In this document: positions 1-6,131 of the stretch, in pieces
Position numbering within the stretch: position 1 is the first letter of the stretch
Layout: each line of letters starts with the position of its first letter
Origin: Acidobacteriota bacterium
GTDB taxonomy: Bacteria; Acidobacteriota; Terriglobia; Terriglobales; Acidobacteriaceae
Length of the DNA stretch: 14,461 nucleotides
Direction: 5' to 3'
Assembly: GCA_003224995.1 (NCBI GenBank)
Contig: QIAI01000059.1
Span: 1 to 14,461, forward strand
Notes under the pieces: model-generated
Database searches by the model: none
What the model saw: only the letters and a program-made list of their open reading frames with translations
What the model was told of the DNA's origin: nothing
Program-made: the position numbers and the translations under genes

Positions 1-230
1 TAGCGCGGCGAAATCGCAGATTTGCATTTCCGGCAACGCCCGCGCAGGAACAACCAGCTCAGCACCGGCACGTTGTCGTAAAAGGCGATCGGTTGCTTGC
101 AGTTCGGACACGCCGACCAGCGTGGATTCAGCACCGACATGTCTCGTGGCAAGCGGTAGATACACACGTTCAGGAAGCTGCCAAACGCCAGCCCCAGAAT
201 CACGCTCGCCGCTGCTAAAAAAGGATCCAC
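1..230 (-). CDS. pilD: Prepilin peptidase (type IV leader peptidase, A24A family), N-terminal part
   Basis: Membrane aspartic protease that cleaves and N-methylates type IV prepilins. The visible 76 residues start at a GTG (228-230) and read MDPFLAAASVILGLAFG, then SFLNVCIYRLP, which is the conserved first membrane segment and cytoplasmic entry of the family. They continue into the cysteine-rich cytoplasmic loop with two CxxC pairs (C41/C44 and C66/C69), matching the DiS_P_DiS domain. The catalytic aspartates and remaining membrane segments lie beyond the window edge. An AGGGG stretch ends 4 bases before the GTG and supports this start; an ATG a few bases upstream (about 254) is in another frame and soon hits a stop. 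A TATAAT -10 element lies about 45 bases upstream. Identity is firm from the motif; whether it serves pili or a type II secretion system cannot be told here. Confidence 0.9.
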   Translation of the reverse strand, partial: MDPFLAAASVILGLAFGSFLNVCIYRLPRDMSVLNPRWSACPNCKQPIAFYDNVPVLSWLFLRGRCRKCKSAISPR

Positions 231-274
231 CGTGCCCCTATCCAGGAACGCTCCATGGTGAGAGTTGTGCTTTG

Positions 275-280
275 ATTATA
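275..280 (-). promoter_or_regulatory. Probable -10 element of the prepilin peptidase gene
   Basis: A perfect TATAAT on the minus strand, 44 bases upstream of the GTG start at 230. It predicts a leader of roughly 38 nucleotides. No good TTGACA-like -35 is present at 16-18 bases, so the call rests on the -10 hexamer and its placement. Confidence 0.45.
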
Positions 281-426
281 CGGTCGAGATTGCCGCCGAC
301 CTCTGACACCGAAGGCACTGTCCTTCCGCGCGAGGGTATTCGCAAGCCAATGTTGGGAAAGCACTTCGCATGTGGTCCGCGAAAGACGAAGAAGCCCGTT
401 TCGCCCCGCGGATTCGTGCGGCGATT

Positions 427-1799
427 TCAGGAATTCTGTGGCAGGAATAGCGAGAAGATGGTGCCGCTGCGGCCGGGCTGGGTCGACGTACGTACCTGAA
501 TCGTTCCTTCATGCTTGCGCACGATTCCCTCCGACAACCAGAGCCCCAGCCCTGTGCCGGAGTCCTTCTTGGTGGTGTAGAACGGCTCGAACAAGCGTGG
601 ACGATCTGCAGCCGGAATTCCTATGCCGGTATCCGCCACGGTGACGCGCACGCCCGCGCGGCCTCGGCCGTCAGGTTCGTGGGTACGTGAAACCCGTACC
701 CGCAAGCGACCGCCGCCCGGCATGGCATCCACCGCGTTTACGATCAAATTCGAAAATAACTGGCGCAGTTCCCCAGAGAAGCCTTGTACCTCGCAGTCCT
801 CTTCAAATTCTTTTTGTAACTCGATGTGGCCGCTCATGAACTTGGGCGAGTAGAGTTGCAGGACTTCATCCAGCGTCTCGGCCACGTTGAGGCTCTTTGC
901 CTCCGAGACTTCACGAACGAATCCGAGGGTCTGCTGGGCGATGTCGGCAATGCGCTGCACTTCGCGCTCCGCCATCTCCATATGTTGCTCCGCGCGAGTG
1001 GGATCGCGGCGCGCCAGGTACAAGAGATTGGTGATGGCCTCGAGCGGATTGTTGATCTCGTGGGCGATGGCGGCGGTCAAGCGCCCGGCCGTGGCCAGCT
1101 TCTCACTCCGTTGCAGCGCTTGTTCCGCGCGGATTTTAGCGGTGACGTCACGGGCGATCGCCGACGCCCCGATTACCGTCCCCTTTCGGTCGCGCAGCGG
1201 CGAGACCGATAGCAGGATGCTCACCAGGGAGCCGTCTTTTCGCAGACGCTCGGTTTGGTAACTCTCGACGCCATGACCCGTTCGCAAGGTCTCGAAATGC
1301 GCGCGGCTTTCGTGAGTAGTTTTTCGGCGGCGGGATTCCAGCTGGTAAGAATGCCGTCCAGCGTCGCACTGTAGATGGCGTCATCCGAAGAGGCCACGAT
1401 GGCCGCGATCCGTTCCAAACTTTGATCGGCTCGTACCTCGGCGCGCGACCTCTGCCGCGCCAAGCTGGCTGCCAGCAAGGAAACGAAGACAAAGATGAGA
1501 AGTCGTGCAAGGTCGTCGCTCTGCATGTCGAAGGAAAACCGGGGATGAAAGGCGAGATAGTCGATGACCAGCACCGACAGCGCCGTTCCGAACATCGCCG
1601 GGCCGAAACCGAAGAAGCGCGCCGTAACTACGACACTCAGTACAAAGATCTCAAAGGGATCGTGGTGAATCAACGACGACAACGACCACAGGCCGGCGGC
1701 CGCTCCCACTAACAGGCAAGCTCCTCCGTAGCGTATGGGCCAATTGAGGCGCTTGGAGCGGGTGGCGCCCTGCCAGATGTCTGGTTCTAGATTCATCAT
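427..1799 (-). pseudogene. Membrane sensor histidine kinase (DUF4118-PAS-HisKA-HATPase), frame-disrupted in the PAS domain
   Basis: The N-terminal piece starts at ATG 1799. Residues about 24-115 hold four membrane segments of the DUF4118 (KdpD-like) sensor type, and a PAS domain begins near residue 129 (SSDDAIYSATLDGILTSWNP). At about nucleotide 1305-1316 the reading jumps to another frame, which resumes with HFETLRTGHGVESYQ, RKDGS and the PAC motif. It then gives the H-box (AIAHEINNPLEAI), N-box (NLIVNAVDAMP), G1 (DTGIGIP), F-box (FEPFYTTK) and G2 (GTGLGLWLSEG). Compared with the S-box PAS family, roughly 30 residues between WNPAAEKLL and AHFET are missing, so this looks like an out-of-frame deletion of around 90 bases and not a single-base slip. 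No cognate response regulator is adjacent. As written the kinase core cannot be joined to the sensor; an assembly error is the main alternative. Confidence 0.85.
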
Positions 1800-1945
1800 C
1801 GCGATGCGCGCGTACCAGTCATGCAGGGCCCATTTATCTTGGATGCCTCCACCTGCATAAGAGCTGTTTGGTTTCCAAGCTGAATCTAGCAGGCGCGCTC
1901 GAAGGCAGGCAATCGCACGAACGTGTGGGGTGGGGGCACCGATGG

Positions 1946-1979
1946 CGAAAGAGTGCGCTTAGCCATGCGCACTCTTTCG
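1946..1979 (-). terminator. Strong hairpin downstream of the cytochrome c gene, possible terminator
   Basis: Perfect 13-base inverted repeat (CGAAAGAGTGCGC and its complement, 1946-1958 and 1967-1979) with an 8-base loop. It lies 41 bases after the cytochrome c stop and 147 bases before the kinase start, all genes on the minus strand. There is no T-run after the stem on either strand, so it is not a textbook intrinsic terminator. It may be a Rho-assisted terminator, an mRNA 3'-end stabiliser or a protein site. Confidence 0.5.
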
Positions 1980-2019
1980 TGAAATTCCGTCCGCTGCGAC
2001 CGGGGGCGATCTGAGTGCT

Positions 2020-2466
2020 TTATTTCTTCTGAATCGATTCGATGTAACCGTTCAGATTCGCGATGCGCTGTTGCACTTCGGCATCATGACCCTGGCTGAG
2101 GTTGCGGAACAGCGGTCCCCAAATCGGCATATCCTTGCTGCCGTGAGCAGGTGTGTCGGCCTCGCCGCGCAGCACGCTGGAAACGTGCATGGCGGCAAAC
2201 TTCCCGGCGTTTTTCTCGGAAAGAATGGTCAGATTGGTGGGTGCTGCTTTCAGAGCGGAAGCTGCCGGCCCGCCGCCGCTGCCATTCGTTCCATGGCACA
2301 CTGCGCAGTAGCTGGCAAACATTTCCTGTCCGGACGAGGGGTTGGTCTGCTTGACCGGAACGTGCCGGATAAGTTTTCCTTCCGTCGGCGCCGGCTGCTG
2401 CGCCATGGCAAACACAGCCAAAATCACCAAAGCGGCACCCAGGCCGTAAATCTTGCGTGCGTACAT
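2020..2466 (-). CDS. Secreted class I cytochrome c (monohaem)
   Basis: Periplasmic electron carrier of 148 residues. Residues 1-23 form a Sec signal peptide: a basic start, the hydrophobic run LGAALVILAVFAMA, then cleavage near AQ. A single haem-binding CAVCH motif lies at 54-58 (C54, C57, H58), and M113 in KDMPIWG is the likely distal haem ligand, as in cytochrome c555/c6-like members of the Cytochrom_C family. The size is usual for a monohaem protein with a long leader. The ATG is fixed by an excellent ribosome site (AGGAGGAG) 3 bases upstream. The gene is monocistronic by position: a promoter and a TGTGA-N6-TCACA operator lie upstream and a hairpin downstream. The redox partner is unknown and no oxidase or reductase gene is in the window. 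Confidence 0.93.
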   Translation of the reverse strand: MYARKIYGLGAALVILAVFAMAQQPAPTEGKLIRHVPVKQTNPSSGQEMFASYCAVCHGTNGSGGGPAASALKAAPTNLTILSEKNAGKFAAMHVSSVLRGEADTPAHGSKDMPIWGPLFRNLSQGHDAEVQQRIANLNGYIESIQKK

Positions 2467-2469
2467 AAT

Positions 2470-2477
2470 CTCCTCCT
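2470..2477 (-). promoter_or_regulatory. Ribosome binding site of the cytochrome c gene
   Basis: AGGAGGAG, ending 3 bases before ATG 2466, the strongest Shine-Dalgarno match in the window. With a predicted 5' leader of about 39 nucleotides it suggests high translation. Confidence 0.75.
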
Positions 2478-2511
2478 AAGGACTGCAAACGTGCACGATT
2501 AGCAACAGGCT

Positions 2512-2517
2512 AGTGTA
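2512..2517 (-). promoter_or_regulatory. Probable -10 element of the cytochrome c gene
   Basis: TACACT on the minus strand, giving a predicted transcription start near 2505. There is no TTGACA-like -35, which is usual for promoters that depend on an activator bound over the -35 region; the dyad at 2540-2555 sits there. Confidence 0.45.
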
Positions 2518-2539
2518 GGAGGGAATAGCAACGTCCGCA

Positions 2540-2555
2540 TGTGAGAGGCATCACA
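2540..2555 (-). promoter_or_regulatory. Crp/Fnr-family operator upstream of the cytochrome c gene
   Basis: TGTGAGAGGCATCACA matches the CRP pattern TGTGA-N6-TCACA with both half-sites perfect. Its centre (2547.5) is about 42 bases upstream of the start predicted from the TACACT box, the classical class II activation position. The half-sites resemble CRP more than FNR (TTGAT). The regulator itself is not in the window. Confidence 0.6.
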
Positions 2556-2577
2556 GTGAAGTGTGACCGGGGTGGTG

Positions 2578-3060
2578 CTAGGGAGCGCGAAAACGGAGCA
2601 GGTCTCCGGGCAGGAGTTTGCTGGATTGCGTGGCTCGCGGGAGCGTGCCCTCCCATGCGGCCCAGTGGCGGGGGACCAGTCGCGTACTCGCATGCTGGGT
2701 GACCCATCCGGTGGGCGTCTCCGCACGAATCATCACGGAGCAGGACGACACTTCACCGACTTCCTCCGAGGGGCACAACTTCCATTCAAACAGCGATGCC
2801 TCCAGTTCCTCGGTTAAGGCTTCCGAAGGAAGAACGCACAAGACCCAGTGACAACGTGCTGTGGCGAGACAGGCAGCTGGAGTTTTACTTTTCGCGGCAT
2901 GTTGAATGGTAGCGCCGTACTCGCGGGCTACTCGCAGCGTGGCATCGACCGAGCCGTGATCCACCACCAGGATTTCGTCGCAAGGCCGCAAGCTCTCCAG
3001 CGCGCGTCCCAGGCGCGCGGCGTCATTCAAGGTATGCAGGATGGCGGTGAAGGGCGGCAT
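2578..3060 (-). CDS. Short family 2 glycosyltransferase-like protein without a DXD motif
   Basis: 160 residues. The N-terminus has the GT-A / family 2 start (FTAILHTLNDAARLGRALES), and the nucleotide-sugar-binding strand and turn appear as DEILVVDHGSVDAT at 28-41 (usually VVDSGSTDGT). Where related WaaE-like enzymes carry the metal-binding LDADE, this protein has VLPSE at about 76-80, so both acidic residues of DXD are absent. The rest of the domain is shorter than the roughly 250 residues usual for that family. It may be a degenerate or non-catalytic transferase, or use a metal-independent mechanism. No cell-envelope cluster surrounds it. There is no Shine-Dalgarno sequence; a TATAAC box 8 bases before the ATG suggests a leaderless or nearly leaderless message. 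Fold assignment is fairly sure, function is not. Confidence 0.7.
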   Translation of the reverse strand: MPPFTAILHTLNDAARLGRALESLRPCDEILVVDHGSVDATLRVAREYGATIQHAAKSKTPAACLATARCHWVLCVLPSEALTEELEASLFEWKLCPSEEVGEVSSCSVMIRAETPTGWVTQHASTRLVPRHWAAWEGTLPRATQSSKLLPGDLLRFRAP

Positions 3061-3068
3061 CGCGGAAA

Positions 3069-3074
3069 GTTATA
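3069..3074 (-). promoter_or_regulatory. Possible -10 element for leaderless transcription of the GT2-like gene
   Basis: TATAAC on the minus strand, with 8 bases between it and ATG 3060 and no ribosome site in between. This spacing would place the transcript start at or next to the start codon. No clear -35 is seen. Confidence 0.35.
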
Positions 3075-3173
3075 CCAGCAAAGCGGGAAAGAGGATCGTG
3101 GCAGGCAAGAAAGAAGGGCACGGCTTCTCAGGCTTCGGAAAAACGATTGCAGATGCAGGAAAACGAACCTCGG

Positions 3174-3228
3174 GCGCTAAAGCGCAGACCTAATTTCAGC
3201 GGCATAGCGGCACGACCAAGGTCGTGCC
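3174..3228. repeat. Paired-palindrome intergenic repeat (REP-like)
   Basis: Two palindromes 23 bases apart: GCGCTAAAGCGC at 3174-3185 and GGCACGACCAAGGTCGTGCC at 3209-3228 (9-base arms, 2-base centre). The layout is that of a REP/BIME-type extragenic element, and I recall similar ACGACyyAGGTCGT palindromes between genes in acidobacterial genomes. A smaller hairpin (CCGTG-CCCT-CACGG, 3267-3280) lies just after the BON gene stop. No T-runs follow any of these. The rest of the 3061-3293 gap shows nothing else. Confidence 0.5.
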
Positions 3229-3293
3229 CTTCCCGTCCATCTGCCATTTTTCCGCAGCCTGTTACACCGTGCCCTCACGGGCGAAACGCGATT

Positions 3294-4341
3294 TTACTGC
3301 GGGTTGTTAGGATCGTTCGGCGTTTCCATTTTGTGGCGATGCGAATCCGGCCCCTGCGCAGGAATCACGGTCAGCGGATTCTGCAAAGTGAAATTCAGCA
3401 CGGTTTCGGAAGGCAGCTTGATCTGCTGTCCCTTGGTTGCTGCCTGGACACCGCCACCCAAGCCACCGCCCGCGGCCGCTCCGATGCCAGCCCCCTTGCC
3501 GCCACCGGCCAACCCGCCGATGATGGCCCCAATGGCTGCACCCGCGCCCACCTTCTCGGCAGTGTTCTTTCCGCGCGAACTGCCCTGCTTTTTGTATTGA
3601 TCGGTCTGAATGCTGTAGGAGCGGCCGGCCACCGCTATACGATCCAATTGGAGCACCACGGCGGATTGTCCGGCAAACTTGCCGGCGCTCTTCACTTCCA
3701 CCAGATGGCCTTCGACGTCATAGCCGGCGGGGATGGCAATTTCGCCGTCGACCGCTAACGGGGAATTTAGCGTCGCCCGGAAAGTCTCGCCGGACTGGTT
3801 TCTCTCGGAATCGATGCCATCCACCAAGCGCACAGCCAGCGTGCTACCCGCAGGAATGGTGACTCGTGGAATCCTGATGCGCCATCGCCATGCCCGCTGC
3901 GCCTGCTCCCGCGGATGCCATCTCGACATCTTTCTTCACTGGATTGCGACGTTTGGGCGCCGGATCTCGCCGCACTGGCGCGGGCTTGCGAGTCTCAACG
4001 GGTGCGGGAGCGGGATCGGGGTCGGCGGGCGCCGGGGTCACGGCTGCGGTAGCCGGTGCAATCGAAAGATTATTGACCACCTGCTTCACTCCCGGAACTC
4101 CGGAAGCGTAACGAGCGGCCGCATCGCGCTGTGCCTCATTATCCACCGTACCCGAGAGCGTCACGGTGCCTTTCTCGGACTGCACGCTCAACTGCTTGCC
4201 TTGCAGCCCAGAATCGGTATTGAGCTTGTCCTGCAATTCACTGTTGATCTTGGAATCATTGGGGACCTGGTTGCAGGCCACTGTCACAGACATCATGGCA
4301 ACGAGCAGAAGGATGGAGAGATGCACACGATTTCCGGCCAT
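3294..4341 (-). pseudogene. BON-domain lipoprotein with C-terminal glycine-zipper domain, split by a frameshift
   Basis: The first frame starts at ATG 4341, chosen over GTG 4350 because AGGAG ends about 8 bases before it. It has a hydrophobic signal segment ending at a lipobox-like TVAC (C23). A BON domain follows (about 28-92: KINSELQDKLNTDSGLQG ... VTLSGTV ... GVKQVVNNL), then a Pro/Ala/Arg-rich linker and a stop at 3844. The second frame (to 3294) continues with VTIPAGSTLAVRLVDGIDS, VDGEIAIPAGYDVEGHL and KSAGKFAGQSAVVLQLD, then a glycine zipper (GAGAAIGAIIGGLAGGG) and KLPSETVLNFTLQNP. Upstream of about 3880 the second frame encodes Arg/Trp-rich sequence with no signal peptide. I recall acidobacterial proteins joining these two modules, so one envelope protein broken by a small indel between about 3850 and 3929 is the best reading. 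Two overlapping genes is the alternative. Confidence 0.7.
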
Positions 4342-4480
4342 AAAGGGCACTCCTAGGTAAATTTATCCGGGTGACCATAGTTTAGATGCTTTCGGGTTGT
4401 CTTGCTTGAAGAAAATGGCTGGCAGGGTGAAATCGCGGCGGTGCCCGGTTGGGGCTATTTCGGCGGTTTGCAGTTCGATC

Positions 4481-4750
4481 ATTCACCACAGAGGCACAGA
4501 GGCACAAGAGAAGATTGATTCACCACGGAGACACGGAGGCACGGAGAAAAGCCTTCAGCAAAATTGGCAAGCAGGATTAAATGTGTAGTTTTGATTTGTG
4601 TTGCGTTGATTTCTTGTGAGTGTCTGTGACCGTGTGGTGAAAAGGAATTGCAGGCAAACACAAATGATTCACCACGGAGACACGGAGGCATAGAGAAAAC
4701 CTTAGTTAAATGCCTCGCAGGATCGACACGGCGGCACAGAGAGGAAGACC
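4481..4750. repeat. Dispersed repeat family (CACCACGGAGACACGGAGGC type), three to four copies
   Basis: Copies lie at 4481-4510 (ATTCACCACAGAGGCACAGA type), 4517-4553 and 4666-4701; a decayed one lies at 4721-4750. The second and third copies stay alike for about 60 bases, through GAGAAAA...CCTT to GCAGGAT, so the real unit is longer than the GGAG-rich core. A weak inverted copy may lie near 4618-4645. The core has an internal period of about 8-9 bases (CACGGAGG/CACAGAGG). This family is one I recall in intergenic DNA of many environmental bacteria. Open frames across it, including one encoding LRVSVVNQ and PLCLCGE, are repeat-derived. The whole 4351-4851 gap holds no convincing gene. Confidence 0.75.
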
Positions 4751-4851
4751 TTCTCTGCTATAGGCCAGAGATGACGACATGCAGCACGAGCGCATCGCTC
4801 GCGCGTACGGACCCAATCAGGATGCAAGAAATTTGCTGGGCTCAGTCCCGC

Positions 4852-5379
4852 TTAGCTTTGGTGCAGGAACTTGTAATCCAAAATGGAAGCGGCCAGACCG
4901 AAGCCTGCCTCCGTATCCTGCGATTCCTTGGATCGGATAATGCGTCCCTGACAGAGTACGTTGCTGTTCTTCTGTCCGGAAATGTCCTCGGGCATCTCGA
5001 AAACCATCTCCACCAGAGCGTTCACCGGCACTTCGGTGGTGCCCTGAAACAGCACGCCCGATTGGCTGATATTTGCGATGGTACCTTCCGACCAGGTACT
5101 CAGATTTTTCACGCGGTAGCGCAGGGGCAGGTTCAGTTTCAAGCGGCGAGCCCGCGGCACCCATGTCGGTTTCTTTTCGCGCGGACGCCTTCGGGTCGCG
5201 GGTTCCGCTTCCGTCAACGCCACGCGCTCCATGCGGCGCATGGTGGACCAATCGTACTTGTATTCCACGGCGCACAACAGGCAGACCTGGTAGTAGTGAC
5301 CATCGGCAGCGCGCCGCGGCCAGGAGAACTCGTGCGAACAACGTCCGAGTCGAAGCACATCCATAAGTTTCTGAGGCAT
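4852..5379 (-). CDS. PilZ-domain protein with N-terminal Cys/His module
   Basis: 175 residues from ATG 5379. Residues 12-46 form a compact module, CSHEFSWPRR ... YYQVCLLC ... YKYDW, with C14, H16, C33 and C36 spaced like a small zinc-binding knuckle. After a basic linker (60-79) comes a PilZ domain: LKLNLPLRYRV at about 80-90, then NISQSGVLFQG at 103-113, which keeps the (D/N)xSxxG c-di-GMP motif. The preceding RxxxR motif is not canonical (PRARR), so nucleotide binding is plausible but not assured. It is probably a cytosolic c-di-GMP effector. The open frame extends to 5481, but the extra residues look like leader DNA. It is transcribed away from mobA across a shared upstream region. The HD-GYP gene further on fits a c-di-GMP theme. 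Confidence 0.82.
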   Translation of the reverse strand: MPQKLMDVLRLGRCSHEFSWPRRAADGHYYQVCLLCAVEYKYDWSTMRRMERVALTEAEPATRRRPREKKPTWVPRARRLKLNLPLRYRVKNLSTWSEGTIANISQSGVLFQGTTEVPVNALVEMVFEMPEDISGQKNSNVLCQGRIIRSKESQDTEAGFGLAASILDYKFLHQS

Positions 5380-5538
5380 GGTCGGGTTCCGGAAAAAACG
5401 CCGGACAGGGCTTATGATCTTATGGTTGGAACCCCTTGGGTAGGTTACTTTGGTTCGCGTCCTGCGACTGTAGCTGCGCAACGATCACAGTTGCAATCAG
5501 TTGCCCTGTGAATTTTTTTCGCCGCTGAAAACTTTGTG

Positions 5539-5544
5539 TATCAT
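5539..5544 (+). promoter_or_regulatory. -10 element of a probable leaderless mobA transcript
   Basis: TATCAT ends 6 bases before ATG 5551, so transcription would begin at or next to the start codon. There is no Shine-Dalgarno sequence. A T-rich stretch (5513-5519) lies near the -35 position but is not a good hexamer. Confidence 0.4.
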
Positions 5545-5550
5545 CGCGCC

Positions 5551-6087
5551 ATGGCCGACCTCACCGCTTTTGTGCTCGCCGGCGGACACAGCAGCCGCAT
5601 GGGGAGTGACAAAGCTTTTGTCGAACTGGAAGGCAAACCCTTACTCACTCGAATGTTAGCGCTGGCTTCGGCGGTGGCGCTGGAGGTAGGGATCGTCGGC
5701 AGCAAATCCAAATTTGGCGACTACGGCCGCGTCATTGAAGATGAGTTTCCGGACCACGGCCCATTGGCAGGAATTCACGCCGCGTTGCGCTCCTCGAGCA
5801 CGGATCTGAACCTTATTCTGGCGGTCGATATGCCCTTTCTTGAGATGGACTTCCTGCGATATCTGGCGGAGCAAGCCGCAGCGAAGCAGAGCGCCGTGGT
5901 CACGTTGCCCCGCGCGCAAGGAAACTGGCAGACGTTGTGTGCGGTTTACCGCAAAATCGATCCGCTCTTCTCGAAGGTGGAAGTGCGCGCTATCGAGGAA
6001 GCTGAGCTCCGCAAGCAAAACTTCTCGCCCGCCATGTTCCGAAACCTGAACACACCCGAAGAACTGCAGCAGGCAAGCAAGATTTAA
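5551..6087 (+). CDS. mobA: Molybdenum cofactor guanylyltransferase
   Basis: Transfers GMP from GTP to Mo-molybdopterin to make the bis-MGD cofactor of DMSO-reductase-type enzymes; cytosolic. The 178-residue product has the nucleotidyltransferase signature FVLAGGHSSRMGSDKAF at 6-22, the conserved GPLAGIHAAL near 70-80, and a metal-binding acidic motif AVDMPFL (the family usually has CDMPFL). Length is normal for MobA. ATG 5551 is preferred over GTG 5536 because homology begins right after it and a -10 box sits 6 bases upstream. The gene stands alone, divergent from the PilZ gene, with the ABC ATPase 44 bases downstream and possibly cotranscribed. No molybdoenzyme or other moa/moe gene is in the window. 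A related CTP- or MobA-like nucleotidyltransferase is a remote alternative. Confidence 0.9.
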   Translation: MADLTAFVLAGGHSSRMGSDKAFVELEGKPLLTRMLALASAVALEVGIVGSKSKFGDYGRVIEDEFPDHGPLAGIHAALRSSSTDLNLILAVDMPFLEMDFLRYLAEQAAAKQSAVVTLPRAQGNWQTLCAVYRKIDPLFSKVEVRAIEEAELRKQNFSPAMFRNLNTPEELQQASKI

Positions 6088-6131
6088 GTCGATAGTGGAT
6101 CCGGAAGTGAGAAGCGAGAACTGATTTCGAC

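Noticed and set aside
122..499. 125-residue plus-strand frame across the prepilin peptidase start and kinase end
   Set aside because: Antisense to both genes, no ribosome site or domain signal.
4479..4691. 70-residue minus-strand frame with LRVSVVNQ and PLCLCGE
   Set aside because: It is a translation of the CACCACGGAG repeat copies, a known type of spurious gene call.
5388..5405. TCCGG/CCGGA stem with an A-rich loop upstream of the PilZ gene
   Set aside because: Only five base pairs and placed in a 5' leader; too weak to call a terminator or riboswitch.
4648..5511. 287-residue plus-strand frame over the PilZ gene
   Set aside because: It starts in the repeats and runs antisense to the PilZ gene, whose domain motifs are clear; no recognisable domain.
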